Source: an uncultured Spirochaetales bacterium
GTDB taxonomy: Bacteria; Spirochaetota; Spirochaetia; Sphaerochaetales; Sphaerochaetaceae
Direction: 5' to 3'
Assembly (NCBI GenBank): GCA_944388965.1
Contig: CALXKL010000002.1
Coordinates: 186,001-250,000 of the forward strand
Length of the DNA stretch: 64,000 bases
Part shown: positions 16,613 through 25,081 of the stretch, one piece after another
How positions within the stretch are numbered: position 1 is the first letter of the stretch
Layout of the letters: each line of letters starts with the position of its first letter
Notes under the pieces: model-generated
Database searches by the model: none
What the model was told of the DNA's origin: nothing
Seen by the model: only the letters and a program-made list of their open reading frames with translations
Position numbers and translations under genes: made by a program

Positions 16613-17399
16613 TATAAGCCACGTTACGAAGGTCTTCTTCCCTGGCACGGTCAACGAGAAGGTCGCGCTCGAGGACATCAACCTGCATATAGACGAGGGT
16701 GACGTCGTATCCGTCATAGGGTCAAACGGTTCCGGCAAGTCGACGCTCTTCAACATGATAGCAGGCACCTTCCCCGTCACCAGCGGCACGATAACCCTTG
16801 ACGGGAAGGACATGACCAGATGGCCCGAGTACAGGAGGGCGTTCGACATCGGACGCATCTTCCAGGATCCCACGAAGGGCACCAGCGCGAACATGTCGAT
16901 ACAGGACAACATGCTGCTGTCGCTGAAGAAGGGCATGAGAGGAGTCGGCTACTCCCTCACGCAGGAGAACAGGCAGCTGTTCCGCAAGCTCATAGAGCCG
17001 GTCGGTCTGCAGGACAGGCTGGAGGACAACGTCGGTCTGCTCTCCGGTGGACAGAGACAGGCGCTTACGCTGATCATGGCCTGCATGTCGCACCCGAAGC
17101 TCCTTCTCCTCGACGAGCATACGGCGGCTCTGGATCCGGGCAACGCCCGCATCGTGATGGACCTCACCGAGGAGTACATCCGCAAGGAGAGGTTCACCGC
17201 GATGATGATCACGCACAACATGCAGTTCGCCATTGAGTTCGGCAACAGGCTGATAATGATGGACGAAGGACGCATCATCCTTGAAGTCTGCGGCGAGGAG
17301 AAGAGCCGGCTCACCGTCCCGGAGCTGATAAGACGCTTCAGGCAGATAAGGAACAAGGACTTCGCCTCCGACGAGGAGCTGCTCACCGAAGGCGACTGA
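16605..17399 (+). CDS. ABC importer ATP-binding protein (TrpZ-like)
   Basis: A 264-residue ABC ATPase. Walker A is GSNGSGKST (about residue 40), Q-loop IFQDPTKG, signature LSGGQRQ, Walker B LLLLDEHTA and H-loop MITHNMQ. The H instead of P after LLLDE is typical of this subfamily (DEHTAALDP). The ATG at 16605 has GGAGGTGACAGGA upstream. It overlaps the permease by 8 bases, ensuring coupled translation. A hairpin terminator follows the stop. Confidence 0.93.
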   Translation: MLDISHVTKVFFPGTVNEKVALEDINLHIDEGDVVSVIGSNGSGKSTLFNMIAGTFPVTSGTITLDGKDMTRWPEYRRAFDIGRIFQDPTKGTSANMSIQDNMLLSLKKGMRGVGYSLTQENRQLFRKLIEPVGLQDRLEDNVGLLSGGQRQALTLIMACMSHPKLLLLDEHTAALDPGNARIVMDLTEEYIRKERFTAMMITHNMQFAIEFGNRLIMMDEGRIILEVCGEEKSRLTVPELIRRFRQIRNKDFASDEELLTEGD

Positions 17400-17407
17400 A
17401 TGCGAGG

Positions 17408-17437
17408 GGGACGTCACAAGGCGTCCCTTCTCTTTCG
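17408..17437 (+). terminator. Terminator after the ABC importer
   Basis: GGGACG (17408-17413) pairs with CGTCCC (17422-17427) around an 8-base loop, followed by the pyrimidine-rich TTCTCTTTC. It separates the importer from the next gene, which has its own promoter. Confidence 0.55.
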
Positions 17438-17462
17438 TCCACAAGCGCGTCTGTATTTCACA

Positions 17463-17492
17463 TTGTGTTCACATTCGCGATTCGGAGATAAT
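17463..17492 (+). promoter_or_regulatory. Promoter of MATE gene, close to start codon
   Basis: TTGTGT (17463-17468), 18-base spacer, GATAAT (17487-17492). The start codon ATG is at 17502, so initiation 7-8 bases after the -10 leaves a leader of about 2 bases. A ribosome site is absent at normal distance; GGAG at about 17484 lies upstream of the predicted RNA start. Confidence 0.5.
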
Positions 17493-17501
17493 ATTGCATC
17501 T

Positions 17502-18851
17502 ATGAAGTCAATAGCGCCCACGGAGAGGATGTTCACCCCGTCGTATCTCAGATCGCTGATCGTCCCGCTGTTCTTCGAGCAGCTTCTCACCATAACCATC
17601 GGCATGGCCGATACGATCATGGTCGCGGCGGTCGGAGAGGCCTCCGTCAGCGGGATATCGCTGGTCGACAGCATATCCAACCTGTTCATCCAGCTGTTCT
17701 CGGCATTCGCCACAGGCGGTGCGGTCGTCGCCTCGCAGTACATGGGCCGGCGGGACAGGATATCCGCATGCAAGGCGGCAAAGCAGCTGGTGTACATCAC
17801 CATCATCTTCTCGGGCGTCATCAGCGCGGCATGTCTTGCAGGAAACAGGCATCTGCTACGCCTCATATTCGGAACCATCGAGCTGGATGTGATGAACGCG
17901 GCGGAGAACTACTTCATATTCATCGTCATCTCCTACCCGTTCCTGGCGCTTTGCAATAGCTGCAACGCACTGTGCAGGAGCATGGGACGAAGCCGCATCA
18001 CCATGACCGTGGCGCTGGTCATGAACGTCATCAACATCGGAGGAAACGCCATCCTGATCTACATTTTCGGGCTTGGCACCGCCGGTGCGGGAATCGCGTC
18101 TCTTCTTAGCCGTGTCGTCGGGGCGACGATCATGCTTGTCGTGGTGTGCAACAGGAAGCTCGAGATACACGTCGACAGGCTCTTCAGATTCGAGTGGAAC
18201 GGCATGATGGTGCGCAAGATACTGCGTATCGGTCTGCCTTCGGGAATCGAGAACAGCACGTTCCACATCGGCAAGATACTGGTGCAGTCCCTGGTGTCCA
18301 CATTCGGCACCCCCTCCATCGCGGCTAATGCAGTGATAAACAACATCACATCCTTTGCGAACATACCCGGCTCCGTCATCGGCATGGCCTCGATAACGGT
18401 GATCGGACAGTGCTGTGGCGCAAGGAGGATCGACCAGGCGAAGTACTACGCAAGACTTCTGATGGTGCTGACCTACGCGATGATGGCGATCACCTGTCTG
18501 GTGTTCTTCATCTTCACCCCCCAGCTGAGCATGCTCTACAACCTGTCGGACGAAGCCCTTGCCCTGTCCGTGAAATGCACCAGGATGCTGCTTGTCCAGA
18601 CCGCAATCTTCTGGCCTCTGTCGTTCACACTGCCCAACTACCTCAGGGCGGCAGGAGACGCCAGGTACACCATGACCGTGGCAATGCTGAGCATGTGGGT
18701 ATGTCGTGTGGCGCTTGCCTACCTCTTCGGCTCTCTGGGATTCGGCCTCTACGGAACGAGCTGGGCCATGGTCATCGACTGGTATGCCAGAATCGTCTTC
18801 TTCGCAAGGCGCTGGCTCAAGGGCGGCTGGCAGGACAAGGCCGTCATCTGA
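17502..18851 (+). CDS. MATE-family efflux transporter
   Basis: A 449-residue inner-membrane antiporter of about twelve helices. The N-terminus (YLRSLIVPLFFEQLLTITIG, then MADTIMVAAVGEASVSGIS) matches the DinF/NorM-like MATE group, with the conserved A..Q..GR region ATGGAVVASQYMGRRD and a second-half repeat ILRIGLPSGIENS. It differs clearly from the MATE protein at 8497-9867, so this is not a recent duplicate. The in-frame region upstream of the ATG carries the promoter and terminator and is not coding. Convergent pyrC overlaps its end by 8 bases. Confidence 0.9.
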   Translation: MKSIAPTERMFTPSYLRSLIVPLFFEQLLTITIGMADTIMVAAVGEASVSGISLVDSISNLFIQLFSAFATGGAVVASQYMGRRDRISACKAAKQLVYITIIFSGVISAACLAGNRHLLRLIFGTIELDVMNAAENYFIFIVISYPFLALCNSCNALCRSMGRSRITMTVALVMNVINIGGNAILIYIFGLGTAGAGIASLLSRVVGATIMLVVVCNRKLEIHVDRLFRFEWNGMMVRKILRIGLPSGIENSTFHIGKILVQSLVSTFGTPSIAANAVINNITSFANIPGSVIGMASITVIGQCCGARRIDQAKYYARLLMVLTYAMMAITCLVFFIFTPQLSMLYNLSDEALALSVKCTRMLLVQTAIFWPLSFTLPNYLRAAGDARYTMTVAMLSMWVCRVALAYLFGSLGFGLYGTSWAMVIDWYARIVFFARRWLKGGWQDKAVI

Positions 18852-19872
18852 ACGGGTCGAACTGGTACTGGCCCTTCACCATCCGTATCCTCTGTTCCAC
18901 GTCATCGGGCAGGAAATCGTCCGCTTCGACGTGGAAGATCTCACATGCTCTGGTACAGAACAGCTCCATCAGCCTGTCCTGTCCGACACCGGCATTTCGC
19001 AAAGCCGCCAGCAGATGGAGCGTGCCCTCGAATCCCGGTATTCCCCCTGCTCCTGCAATCTTGTCCTCAAGGGTGTGAGGGGCATGGTCGCTTTCGACAT
19101 AGTCGATGTCGCCCGAGGCCAGCGCGGCGAAGACCGCGTCGCGGTCAGCCGGGCTTCTGAGGGGAGGATTCATCCTCAGACATCTCGATCCGTCCCTGGC
19201 GTCATCACATGTCAGCAGAGCATGGTGCGCAGTGGCGGCGCAGGAGATCCACATGCCCTCCCCTCTGGCCTTCTTCACGATGGCTATCCCCTGGGCCGTG
19301 GATATGTGGCATATGTGGATGTGGCCTGGAAAGCCGTTGGCGCGGGCAAGTGAAATCATGTCCCTTATCGACTCGATCTCGGCCTGGGCAGGTCTGGCGA
19401 CTGACTGGGTCTCGAAGCGTCCGGGAACGAGCAGCTCGGGATGCATCAGACTCTCCTTCTCGCAGTGAATGGAAAGCACACCATCGTATGAAAGACGCGA
19501 CAGGGTCTGGAACACGCGGCTCTGGTCTTCCAGCGTGACGATGCCCATGTCACCGGTCGAATGCCCTGCGAACATCTTGAGTCCGATGACGAGGGGGAAA
19601 AGCTCCCTGTACGTTTCGACTGCATGTGCAAGCTGGGCCTCGTCGGCCGTCAGTCCCATGTGGATGCAGTAGCGCACGCCGTATTTCCGCGAAGGCCCGC
19701 TGGCGAGTGCCAGTCTCCTTAGCACGACATCCCGGCTGGTGAGTGCGGGAGACGTGTTGGGCATGTCGGCGACCATGCGTATGCCGCACATCGATGCGAC
19801 ATGAAGGCCGTGTTCCACTGTCTCCTTGGAGCTCTGGGCCCAGTCCCTCAGATGGACATGCAGGTCGACCAT
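18844..19872 (-). CDS. pyrC: Dihydroorotase
   Basis: A 342-residue amidohydrolase that cyclises carbamoyl-aspartate to dihydroorotate. The N-terminus MVDLHVHLRDW contains the HxH metal motif, followed by MVADMPNTSPALTS, a Lys in GLKMFAG at the bridging position, HCE, HICHIST and the late Asp ligand in VESDHAPHT with GGIPGFEGTL. It lacks the N-terminal beta-sandwich of longer class I enzymes and starts directly at the metal motif. It is the last gene of the pyr operon, 3 bases after pyrDK, so the order is pyrBI-pyrE-pyrF-pyrDK-pyrC. Confidence 0.93.
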   Translation of the reverse strand: MVDLHVHLRDWAQSSKETVEHGLHVASMCGIRMVADMPNTSPALTSRDVVLRRLALASGPSRKYGVRYCIHMGLTADEAQLAHAVETYRELFPLVIGLKMFAGHSTGDMGIVTLEDQSRVFQTLSRLSYDGVLSIHCEKESLMHPELLVPGRFETQSVARPAQAEIESIRDMISLARANGFPGHIHICHISTAQGIAIVKKARGEGMWISCAATAHHALLTCDDARDGSRCLRMNPPLRSPADRDAVFAALASGDIDYVESDHAPHTLEDKIAGAGGIPGFEGTLHLLAALRNAGVGQDRLMELFCTRACEIFHVEADDFLPDDVEQRIRMVKGQYQFDPFR

Positions 19873-19875
19873 CGC

Positions 19876-21603
19876 CTACTCCAGAAGCTCGCTGGCGTTG
19901 TCCATGATGTAGGCATAGCTCTGGAACGTGCCCCACTGGCATGTCAGACGATCGCCGCACACACATTCACCGCACAATCCGATTCCGCACAGCGTGCTGC
20001 GCTCGAGCGAGAGAAGGATGTCCTCACGCTCCAGTCCAAGGTCGACGAGCCGGGATGCGGCTATGGCCATGAACTTCTCCGGACCGACTAGATAAGCCTT
20101 CAGATCCTCCCTGCCCTGCACGTGCTCGGCAAGGTGGTCGAGCACGCGTCCAACCTTACCATCATCGGCTATGACCTCATACGAATCTGCATGTCCACGA
20201 AACCAGTCCTCGAAAAGAGCCTTGCCGTCACATCCCTTCACGGATGATGCACTGGTACCGACAAGCACGTCGATGTGGGCGTGCGAAGGCTCGATCATGC
20301 GACATAATGAAGGCAGCACGGCAACGCCGCTGCCCCCTGCGACAAGAAGCGCATTCCTGCTGGATGGCGTCTCAAGCGGCCTGCCATATAGACCTCTGGT
20401 GTACACCGTATCGCCGACCTTGAGGTCGAACATGGCGTTTGTGAATGCACCACGTCTGCGGATCAGGAAAGTCAACGGATCGTTGTGCGCAACGGAGAAA
20501 GGCTTCTCCCCGATACCGGGCACGAAGAGGAACGCGAACTGACCGCTGTGGCACTCGAGAGTCCCGTCCAGCTCCATTACAAGCATCTCGGGGGTATGCT
20601 CCATCAGTTTCACGATCCTGTGTGGAACATACTCCATCCTGTTTACGCCGCTGATGAACGAACGGGCCCTGTCGTCTATGCGGCCGCCTTTGCAGAGAAT
20701 GGCCACCTCATCCTTCAGGGTGGACAGATACCGGGGCCAGTCCTGCTGCGCAATGGTGCCGAACACGGATCCGATACCAACGACATCCGCTCCGGCCTCG
20801 ACCATGGCAATGGCATCATGTGCATCCTGCACACCTCCCATTCCGATGATCACCGGCCCGTCTCCCACCGCCGTCCTGATGGACCTGACGGCATCGAGCG
20901 CGACATCCTTGATCCAGGCACCGGAGGCTCCGCCCTTTCCACCAAGGGCGTTGTTCAGAATAGGCTGTCCGCTGTGCTTCTCGGTGTACAGCCGCGGTCC
21001 GACGGTGTTGATTGCGACGATTCCGTCCGCACCGGCCTCGATGCAGCCGATGGCGATCGAGGCTATGTCGTCGACGTTGGGTGTGAGCTTGACCAGGAGC
21101 GCCGACTTCTGCTGCGGGAAGGCCTCCCTGATTCCCCTGACATACGAAGATGCGATTGAGCAGTCGCTGCCGATGGAGGCTCCGAAGCCTGCCTTCGCAT
21201 GAGGACAGGAGAAGTTGAGCTCGATCGAGTCGGCGACGTGGTCGAACGCCCTGACGAGCGTCACGAAGTCCTCGATGCTGGATGCGCTGACCGAGACGTT
21301 CAGGAGGCTGCCCAGGCCATTGGCCCTCAGCTTCTCCAGCTCGGCAAGCGCCACGTCCATGCCGGGGTTCCTGAGTCCTACGGAATTCCCGAAGTCGCCA
21401 GGTGCGACCTCACAGACCACGGGCTCCCTGTTTCCGGGGTTCGCCGTCACCTGGAAGCTCTTGGTGGTGATCACGTCGATGCAGGTGTCCTTGTCGAACC
21501 AGCGGATCATCTCCTTCTTCGTGGAGGCGACGCCGCTGACCGTAGACAGCAGGAGGCGATCGGAAAGGTGCGCCCCGACTATTGAAGATATCCTGTCAGT
21601 CAT
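19876..21603 (-). CDS. pyrD: Dihydroorotate dehydrogenase fused to its electron-transfer subunit (PyrD-PyrK)
   Basis: A 575-residue fusion. Residues 1 to about 325 are a class 1B PyrD with FMN barrel motifs: NVSVSASS, ELNFSCPHAKAG with the active-site Cys, KLTPNV, INTVGPRL, GGKGGASGAWIKDVAL and VIIGMGGVQ. Residues about 335-575 are PyrK-like: a FAD/NAD reductase fold with LLVAGGSGVAVLPSL and a C-terminal [2Fe-2S] cluster of Cys residues in CGIGLCGECVCGDRLTC. Electrons would pass from orotate-forming FMN to NAD+. PyrD and PyrK are normally separate proteins. The ATG (21601-21603) overlaps pyrF by 4 bases; an upstream extension is rejected. The fusion order is D then K, with no frameshift visible. 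Confidence 0.9.
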   Translation of the reverse strand: MTDRISSIVGAHLSDRLLLSTVSGVASTKKEMIRWFDKDTCIDVITTKSFQVTANPGNREPVVCEVAPGDFGNSVGLRNPGMDVALAELEKLRANGLGSLLNVSVSASSIEDFVTLVRAFDHVADSIELNFSCPHAKAGFGASIGSDCSIASSYVRGIREAFPQQKSALLVKLTPNVDDIASIAIGCIEAGADGIVAINTVGPRLYTEKHSGQPILNNALGGKGGASGAWIKDVALDAVRSIRTAVGDGPVIIGMGGVQDAHDAIAMVEAGADVVGIGSVFGTIAQQDWPRYLSTLKDEVAILCKGGRIDDRARSFISGVNRMEYVPHRIVKLMEHTPEMLVMELDGTLECHSGQFAFLFVPGIGEKPFSVAHNDPLTFLIRRRGAFTNAMFDLKVGDTVYTRGLYGRPLETPSSRNALLVAGGSGVAVLPSLCRMIEPSHAHIDVLVGTSASSVKGCDGKALFEDWFRGHADSYEVIADDGKVGRVLDHLAEHVQGREDLKAYLVGPEKFMAIAASRLVDLGLEREDILLSLERSTLCGIGLCGECVCGDRLTCQWGTFQSYAYIMDNASELLE

Positions 21604-22484
21604 GCCTTGACCTGGGTGTCTGCCACGAGGCTCCTGAGAGATGCCATGCACATCTCGAGCCAGTCCTCGGGTACGGGTGCCTTCTTCCAGGGATGCGTGA
21701 GACCGCTGGAGGAGTTTATCCTGGATAGCCTGACATCATAGGACGCCTCACGAAGGGCTCCCATGACATCCTGTGCGCTGCCGCCCTGGCTTCCCACGCC
21801 CGGAATGAGCGTCGGGATGTCCTTGCCCGCGTAGTAGCGGACGATGGCCTTCAGCTCCTCCATGCTCGTCGCACCGACGACGGCGCCGATGCCGGCATGC
21901 TCACCCGCCCAGGCGGCGATGTGATGGGCGACGGCGATGTACAGAGGATACACGTCCCTCTCCTCGACCTTGTCTATGGTCAGGATGTTCTGCAGCTCCC
22001 TTCCGCCGGGGTTGCTGGTGCGGTTGAGCACGTATATCCCCTTATCGGCGAATGCGAACGGAAGCACGGAGTCGCTTCCCATGTAAGGCGAGACGGTGAC
22101 GGCATCGGCTCCCCAGCCCTCGAAGGCCTCCTTGGCGTAGTTCAGGCTGCTCTTGGCGATGTCGCCCCTCTTGCTGTCCAGGATGACAGGAATCGAAGGG
22201 AAGAACGACGAAAGCATGTCCAGCACGTCGGCAAGGGCCTGGCTGCCTTCGAAGTTCTCGTCACGCGGTCTGTCGTTGATGACATAGTAGCCGATGTTCG
22301 GCTTGAACGCCGCAGGGGAAACCCCCTCCAGCTTCATGCGTCTGAAAAGCTTCTCGAAGAAGCCGTTGACGCGGTCCCTGAAGCCTCCCTCTCCTGGAAG
22401 GACGTCCATGACGGGGTCCAGACCCATGCAGGCCACGTTTCCGGTATAGTCAGCGCTCTGTCTCAGCAGTTCGACGTAATCCAT
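21600..22484 (-). CDS. pyrF: Orotidine 5'-phosphate decarboxylase (type 2)
   Basis: A 294-residue decarboxylase making UMP. It has the catalytic Asp-Lys-Asp set in LDSKRGDIAKS, the N-terminal CMGLDPVMDV, FKPNIGYY, VTVSPYMG and the C-terminal phosphate loop PGVGSQGGS. The length and sequence match the type 2 PyrF subfamily found in actinobacteria and some other phyla. It starts 3 bases after pyrE's stop and overlaps pyrDK by 4 bases. Confidence 0.95.
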   Translation of the reverse strand: MDYVELLRQSADYTGNVACMGLDPVMDVLPGEGGFRDRVNGFFEKLFRRMKLEGVSPAAFKPNIGYYVINDRPRDENFEGSQALADVLDMLSSFFPSIPVILDSKRGDIAKSSLNYAKEAFEGWGADAVTVSPYMGSDSVLPFAFADKGIYVLNRTSNPGGRELQNILTIDKVEERDVYPLYIAVAHHIAAWAGEHAGIGAVVGATSMEELKAIVRYYAGKDIPTLIPGVGSQGGSAQDVMGALREASYDVRLSRINSSSGLTHPWKKAPVPEDWLEMCMASLRSLVADTQVKA

Positions 22485-22487
22485 GCT

Positions 22488-23186
22488 TCACCTCTCGAGT
22501 TTGGGAAATCCGTTCTTCTCACCCCAGCCGAACGGATCCTCCCGCCAGCTGTGGAGCATCTTGGCCTCGTCATCGGTTATGTAGCCCACCTCCTGGGCGG
22601 TCTTCACCATCACGGGGTAGCTGAGTATGGTATAGGCCTCGCAGGAAGGATCCAGGGCAGCAAATGCCTGGCTGGCGGCATCCAGGCCGTATGTGAAGAT
22701 GGCAAGGCAGTACGGGACGAGTCCGTCCGCATCGACGATTGCCTTGACCGCGGCGATCGAACTTTTACCCGTGCTGATCAGGTCCTCTATGAGACAGACC
22801 GTGTCGCCATGATAGCTACCATCCTTTCCAAGCCCCTCGATCTGATGTCCCAGACCATGGTCCTTGGAAGAGCTCCTGACATAGGTCAGAGGCTTCTGGA
22901 GACGGTCTGCGAGCGTGGTCGCATGAGGGATGCCTGCAGTGGCCGTTCCGGCGATGCTGTGCGGATCCATTCCAAGCGCCTCGAGCATGTCCGTGAAGGC
23001 GTCGCAGATCAGGGCACGGTAGCCGGCCTTGGCCAGGAACTGCCTGTTGTCGTTGTAGATCGGCATCCTGTAGCCGCTTGCCCAGGTGAAGGGCTCCTTC
23101 GGAGAGAGTCTGATCGCTCCGAGCTCGAATGCAGCCTTGGCAAGCTGCGGTCCATAGTATCTGGTTATCTCCTCAATGGTCTTCAT
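22488..23186 (-). CDS. pyrE: Orotate phosphoribosyltransferase
   Basis: A 232-residue enzyme joining orotate to PRPP. The PRPP-binding loop is VCLIEDLISTGKS, with the earlier conserved YNDNR, ATAGIPHA and VRSSSKDHGLG (catalytic loop Lys). It begins at ATG 23184-23186, with GGAGGT about 10 bases upstream; a longer in-frame reading extends back into the pyrBI gene and is not used. A 64-base gap after pyrBI holds only its ribosome site. It supplies the substrate of PyrF, encoded next. Confidence 0.95.
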   Translation of the reverse strand: MKTIEEITRYYGPQLAKAAFELGAIRLSPKEPFTWASGYRMPIYNDNRQFLAKAGYRALICDAFTDMLEALGMDPHSIAGTATAGIPHATTLADRLQKPLTYVRSSSKDHGLGHQIEGLGKDGSYHGDTVCLIEDLISTGKSSIAAVKAIVDADGLVPYCLAIFTYGLDAASQAFAALDPSCEAYTILSYPVMVKTAQEVGYITDDEAKMLHSWREDPFGWGEKNGFPKLER

Positions 23187-23250
23187 TTCTCTCTGACCTC
23201 CGTATTTCCTTTCGTCCTTATTGGATTCTACCCGAGCAGGGAGGGCCTTG

Positions 23251-24855
23251 CTAGTCCCTGTGCTTCCATATCTCCTTGTATGTGTGGAATCTTCCGCAGT
23301 ATGCACAGGCATAATGTCCGTCCTGGGTGCGTATGAACATGGAGCCGACGTTCTCGCCCTGGGCAGGATTCGACACACAGGCCTCGTTCGTGCAGCACAG
23401 GTCGTCGAAGTTGTAGATGCGCGGCGGCATGTGCGTGCGGAACTTCGCCTCGACCTTTCCGGCGCGGATGATGTTCAGAGTGCAGTGGGGGGCGAGGGCC
23501 GCAAGCCTCTTGAGGTCCTTGCGCGAGAACTCGTAGCTGCCCGGCCTGAAGATTATTCCCTTGTACTGTCCATCGGCTCCGCGGCTGATCCACTCGCCTC
23601 CTCTGCCCTCGTCTATTCCGAGAACCGACGAGATCAGCCTCATGTGGGACCTTATCTGCGAAGGGCTGTCACCCTTGCAAATATGGTCTATCACGATGCC
23701 CTCGTCGATGGGGTGGACGCCTTCGCTGTAGTTCTTGACCTTGCCGCCGGCAGGTCTGCCGGACAGATCCACGTTGACTATGTACTCCTCATCCGTGATC
23801 GTCCTGTCTTCCTGCGGCCGGGCGCCGTCGTAGTCGTCACCGATGCGTCCGGCGATCAGGGCCAGCAGCACGATGCGGCAGTACATTCCATTGATCGCCT
23901 GGCGCTCCCATGCATTGAGCTCGGTGTTGTCGAGGAAGGTCGGAATCGTCGGGTGCTCCTTGTGACGGGGAAGCGGATGATAGAACTTCGTCCCCTCCTT
24001 GATGCGGTCCAGGAACTCGCGGCGGAACGTTATGCTCGCCCTCAGCTCGTCCTGCTTCTGCAGTATCCTCTCGCCCATCCTCTCCAGCTGAGGTCTGGTG
24101 AAGTACCACTTCATGGCCACGTCGCCGCACTCCAGGTACTCCTCGATCGAGGAGAAGCTCCTGACGGAGAAGCCGTTCTCCCTCATCTTCTCCACATAGC
24201 TTTCAGGCATGGCAAGCTCGCTCGGGGCGATCAGGTCGACCTTCACGTTGTCGAATACCTTGAGCCCGTCCGCCTTGGAATGGACCGTACGTCCATGATA
24301 CAGGTCTCCGACCAGCGCGACATGCAGGTTCGAGAAGTCCATGCCGTTGTCCTCGAGGAACGTGTACTCGTCCAGGAGCTCCTGTGTAGGATGCTCGTGC
24401 TTGCCGTCTCCGGCATTGATGAATGCAGGCTTGACCGGAAGGCCGTTGCGCCTCGTGTAGTCGCGGCTCTCCTCGTCCAGATAGCGGCACAGCCCCTCAA
24501 CCTTGCTACGCACGATGAAGATGCGGTTGCTGTAGCCGGAGAGCATGTTGAACGTGTCGGCATAGCTCTCACCCTTGTTGATGGACGATGACGAGCACAT
24601 CAGCTCGGACACCTTCGCATGATGGAACTTCGCCGCGTTCCGGAAGCTCTCCTTTGTCCTCGTGCTGTCCTCGAGGAAGACCTCGTAGATGCCGAAGTCG
24701 GGGTCGTCTATGCGGAACGAGTCCATGGTCCTCACGTCGTTCCTCATGATTGCATCCTTCAGCTCATGAACCTTCCTGAAGAAGTAGCGTCTCTCCTCGA
24801 TGGACAGGTCCTCTATGACCGTCAGAGACCTTCCGTAAAACACGTTCTCGCTCAT
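23251..24855 (-). CDS. pyrB: Aspartate carbamoyltransferase, catalytic-regulatory fusion (PyrBI)
   Basis: A 534-residue fusion. Residues 1 to about 340 are the catalytic PyrB domain with STRTKESF, HPTQ, DLYHGRTVHS and PLPR. Residues about 375-534 are a PyrI-like regulatory part: an allosteric domain containing GVHPIDEGIVIDHI, then a zinc domain with Cys pairs in CCTNEAC and CAYC. PyrBI fusions are known in Thermotoga and treponemes; nucleotide feedback is therefore likely. This is the first structural gene behind the pyr attenuator, and its start codon lies 20 bases past the U run, with GGAGAGG as ribosome site. CarAB genes are not in the window. Confidence 0.95.
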   Translation of the reverse strand: MSENVFYGRSLTVIEDLSIEERRYFFRKVHELKDAIMRNDVRTMDSFRIDDPDFGIYEVFLEDSTRTKESFRNAAKFHHAKVSELMCSSSSINKGESYADTFNMLSGYSNRIFIVRSKVEGLCRYLDEESRDYTRRNGLPVKPAFINAGDGKHEHPTQELLDEYTFLEDNGMDFSNLHVALVGDLYHGRTVHSKADGLKVFDNVKVDLIAPSELAMPESYVEKMRENGFSVRSFSSIEEYLECGDVAMKWYFTRPQLERMGERILQKQDELRASITFRREFLDRIKEGTKFYHPLPRHKEHPTIPTFLDNTELNAWERQAINGMYCRIVLLALIAGRIGDDYDGARPQEDRTITDEEYIVNVDLSGRPAGGKVKNYSEGVHPIDEGIVIDHICKGDSPSQIRSHMRLISSVLGIDEGRGGEWISRGADGQYKGIIFRPGSYEFSRKDLKRLAALAPHCTLNIIRAGKVEAKFRTHMPPRIYNFDDLCCTNEACVSNPAQGENVGSMFIRTQDGHYACAYCGRFHTYKEIWKHRD

Positions 24856-24875
24856 CGTCCTCTCCTTGCATGGCC

Positions 24876-24902
24876 AAAAAAAAATCCCTTCGAAAAGGGA
24901 TT
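24876..24902 (-). terminator. Attenuator terminator of the pyr operon
   Basis: On the transcript AATCCCTT (24902-24895) pairs perfectly with AAGGGATT (24890-24883) around a UUCG tetraloop, and a run of U continues to 24876. It is a textbook intrinsic terminator, 20 bases before the pyrBI start codon and one base after the leader-peptide stop codon. Confidence 0.93.
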
Positions 24903-24903
24903 C

Positions 24904-24981
24904 TCATCTGGTTTCAAATGAAAACAGAAGTCCTATGCAGCGCTCCACATGATCATCCGGTCCTAGATAGCAGCAGTGCAT
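24904..24981 (-). CDS. pyrL: pyr leader peptide (25 residues)
   Basis: A 25-codon reading frame starting at ATG 24979-24981 with an AGGAGA ribosome site 6-9 bases upstream. The peptide begins MHCCYLG and ends GLLFSFETR. Its last codons span a U-rich stretch (CUUCUGUUUUCAUUU) and its stop codon is 1 base before the terminator stem. In the enterobacterial pyrBI system, RNA polymerase pauses in U-rich leader RNA when UTP is low, so the coupled ribosome reaches the hairpin and blocks it. The geometry here fits the same mechanism. The peptide sequence is not homologous to PyrL; the symbol is by analogy. Confidence 0.78.
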   Translation of the reverse strand: MHCCYLGPDDHVERCIGLLFSFETR

Positions 24982-25002
24982 GAACTTCTCCTGTCGGGCT
25001 TG

Positions 25003-25032
25003 AGGATATCAGGTTTGTGCGAATCGTGTAAA
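25003..25032 (-). promoter_or_regulatory. Promoter of the pyr operon
   Basis: TTTACA (25032-25027), 18-base spacer, TATCCT (25008-25003) preceded by TG-A, an extended -10. Initiation near 24996 puts the leader-peptide ribosome site at the very 5' end of the transcript. Confidence 0.62.
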
Positions 25033-25039
25033 GAGCAGG

Positions 25040-25071
25040 AAGAGGAAGAATGGCGACCGTCTCCGGTCGCC
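25040..25071 (-). terminator. Terminator after the Wzc-like gene
   Basis: GGCGACCG (25071-25064 on the transcript) pairs perfectly with CGGTCGCC (25059-25052) around GAGA; the tail AUUCUUCCUCUUCC is pyrimidine-rich but not a clean U run. It sits 10 bases after the stop of the polysaccharide gene and upstream of the pyr promoter. Confidence 0.6.
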
Positions 25072-25081
25072 ACCATCCGCT

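Noticed and set aside
24886-24902. PyrR-type antiterminator in the pyr leader
   Set aside because: No alternative stem competing with the terminator and no PyrR-binding loop were found; the translation-coupled model fits instead.
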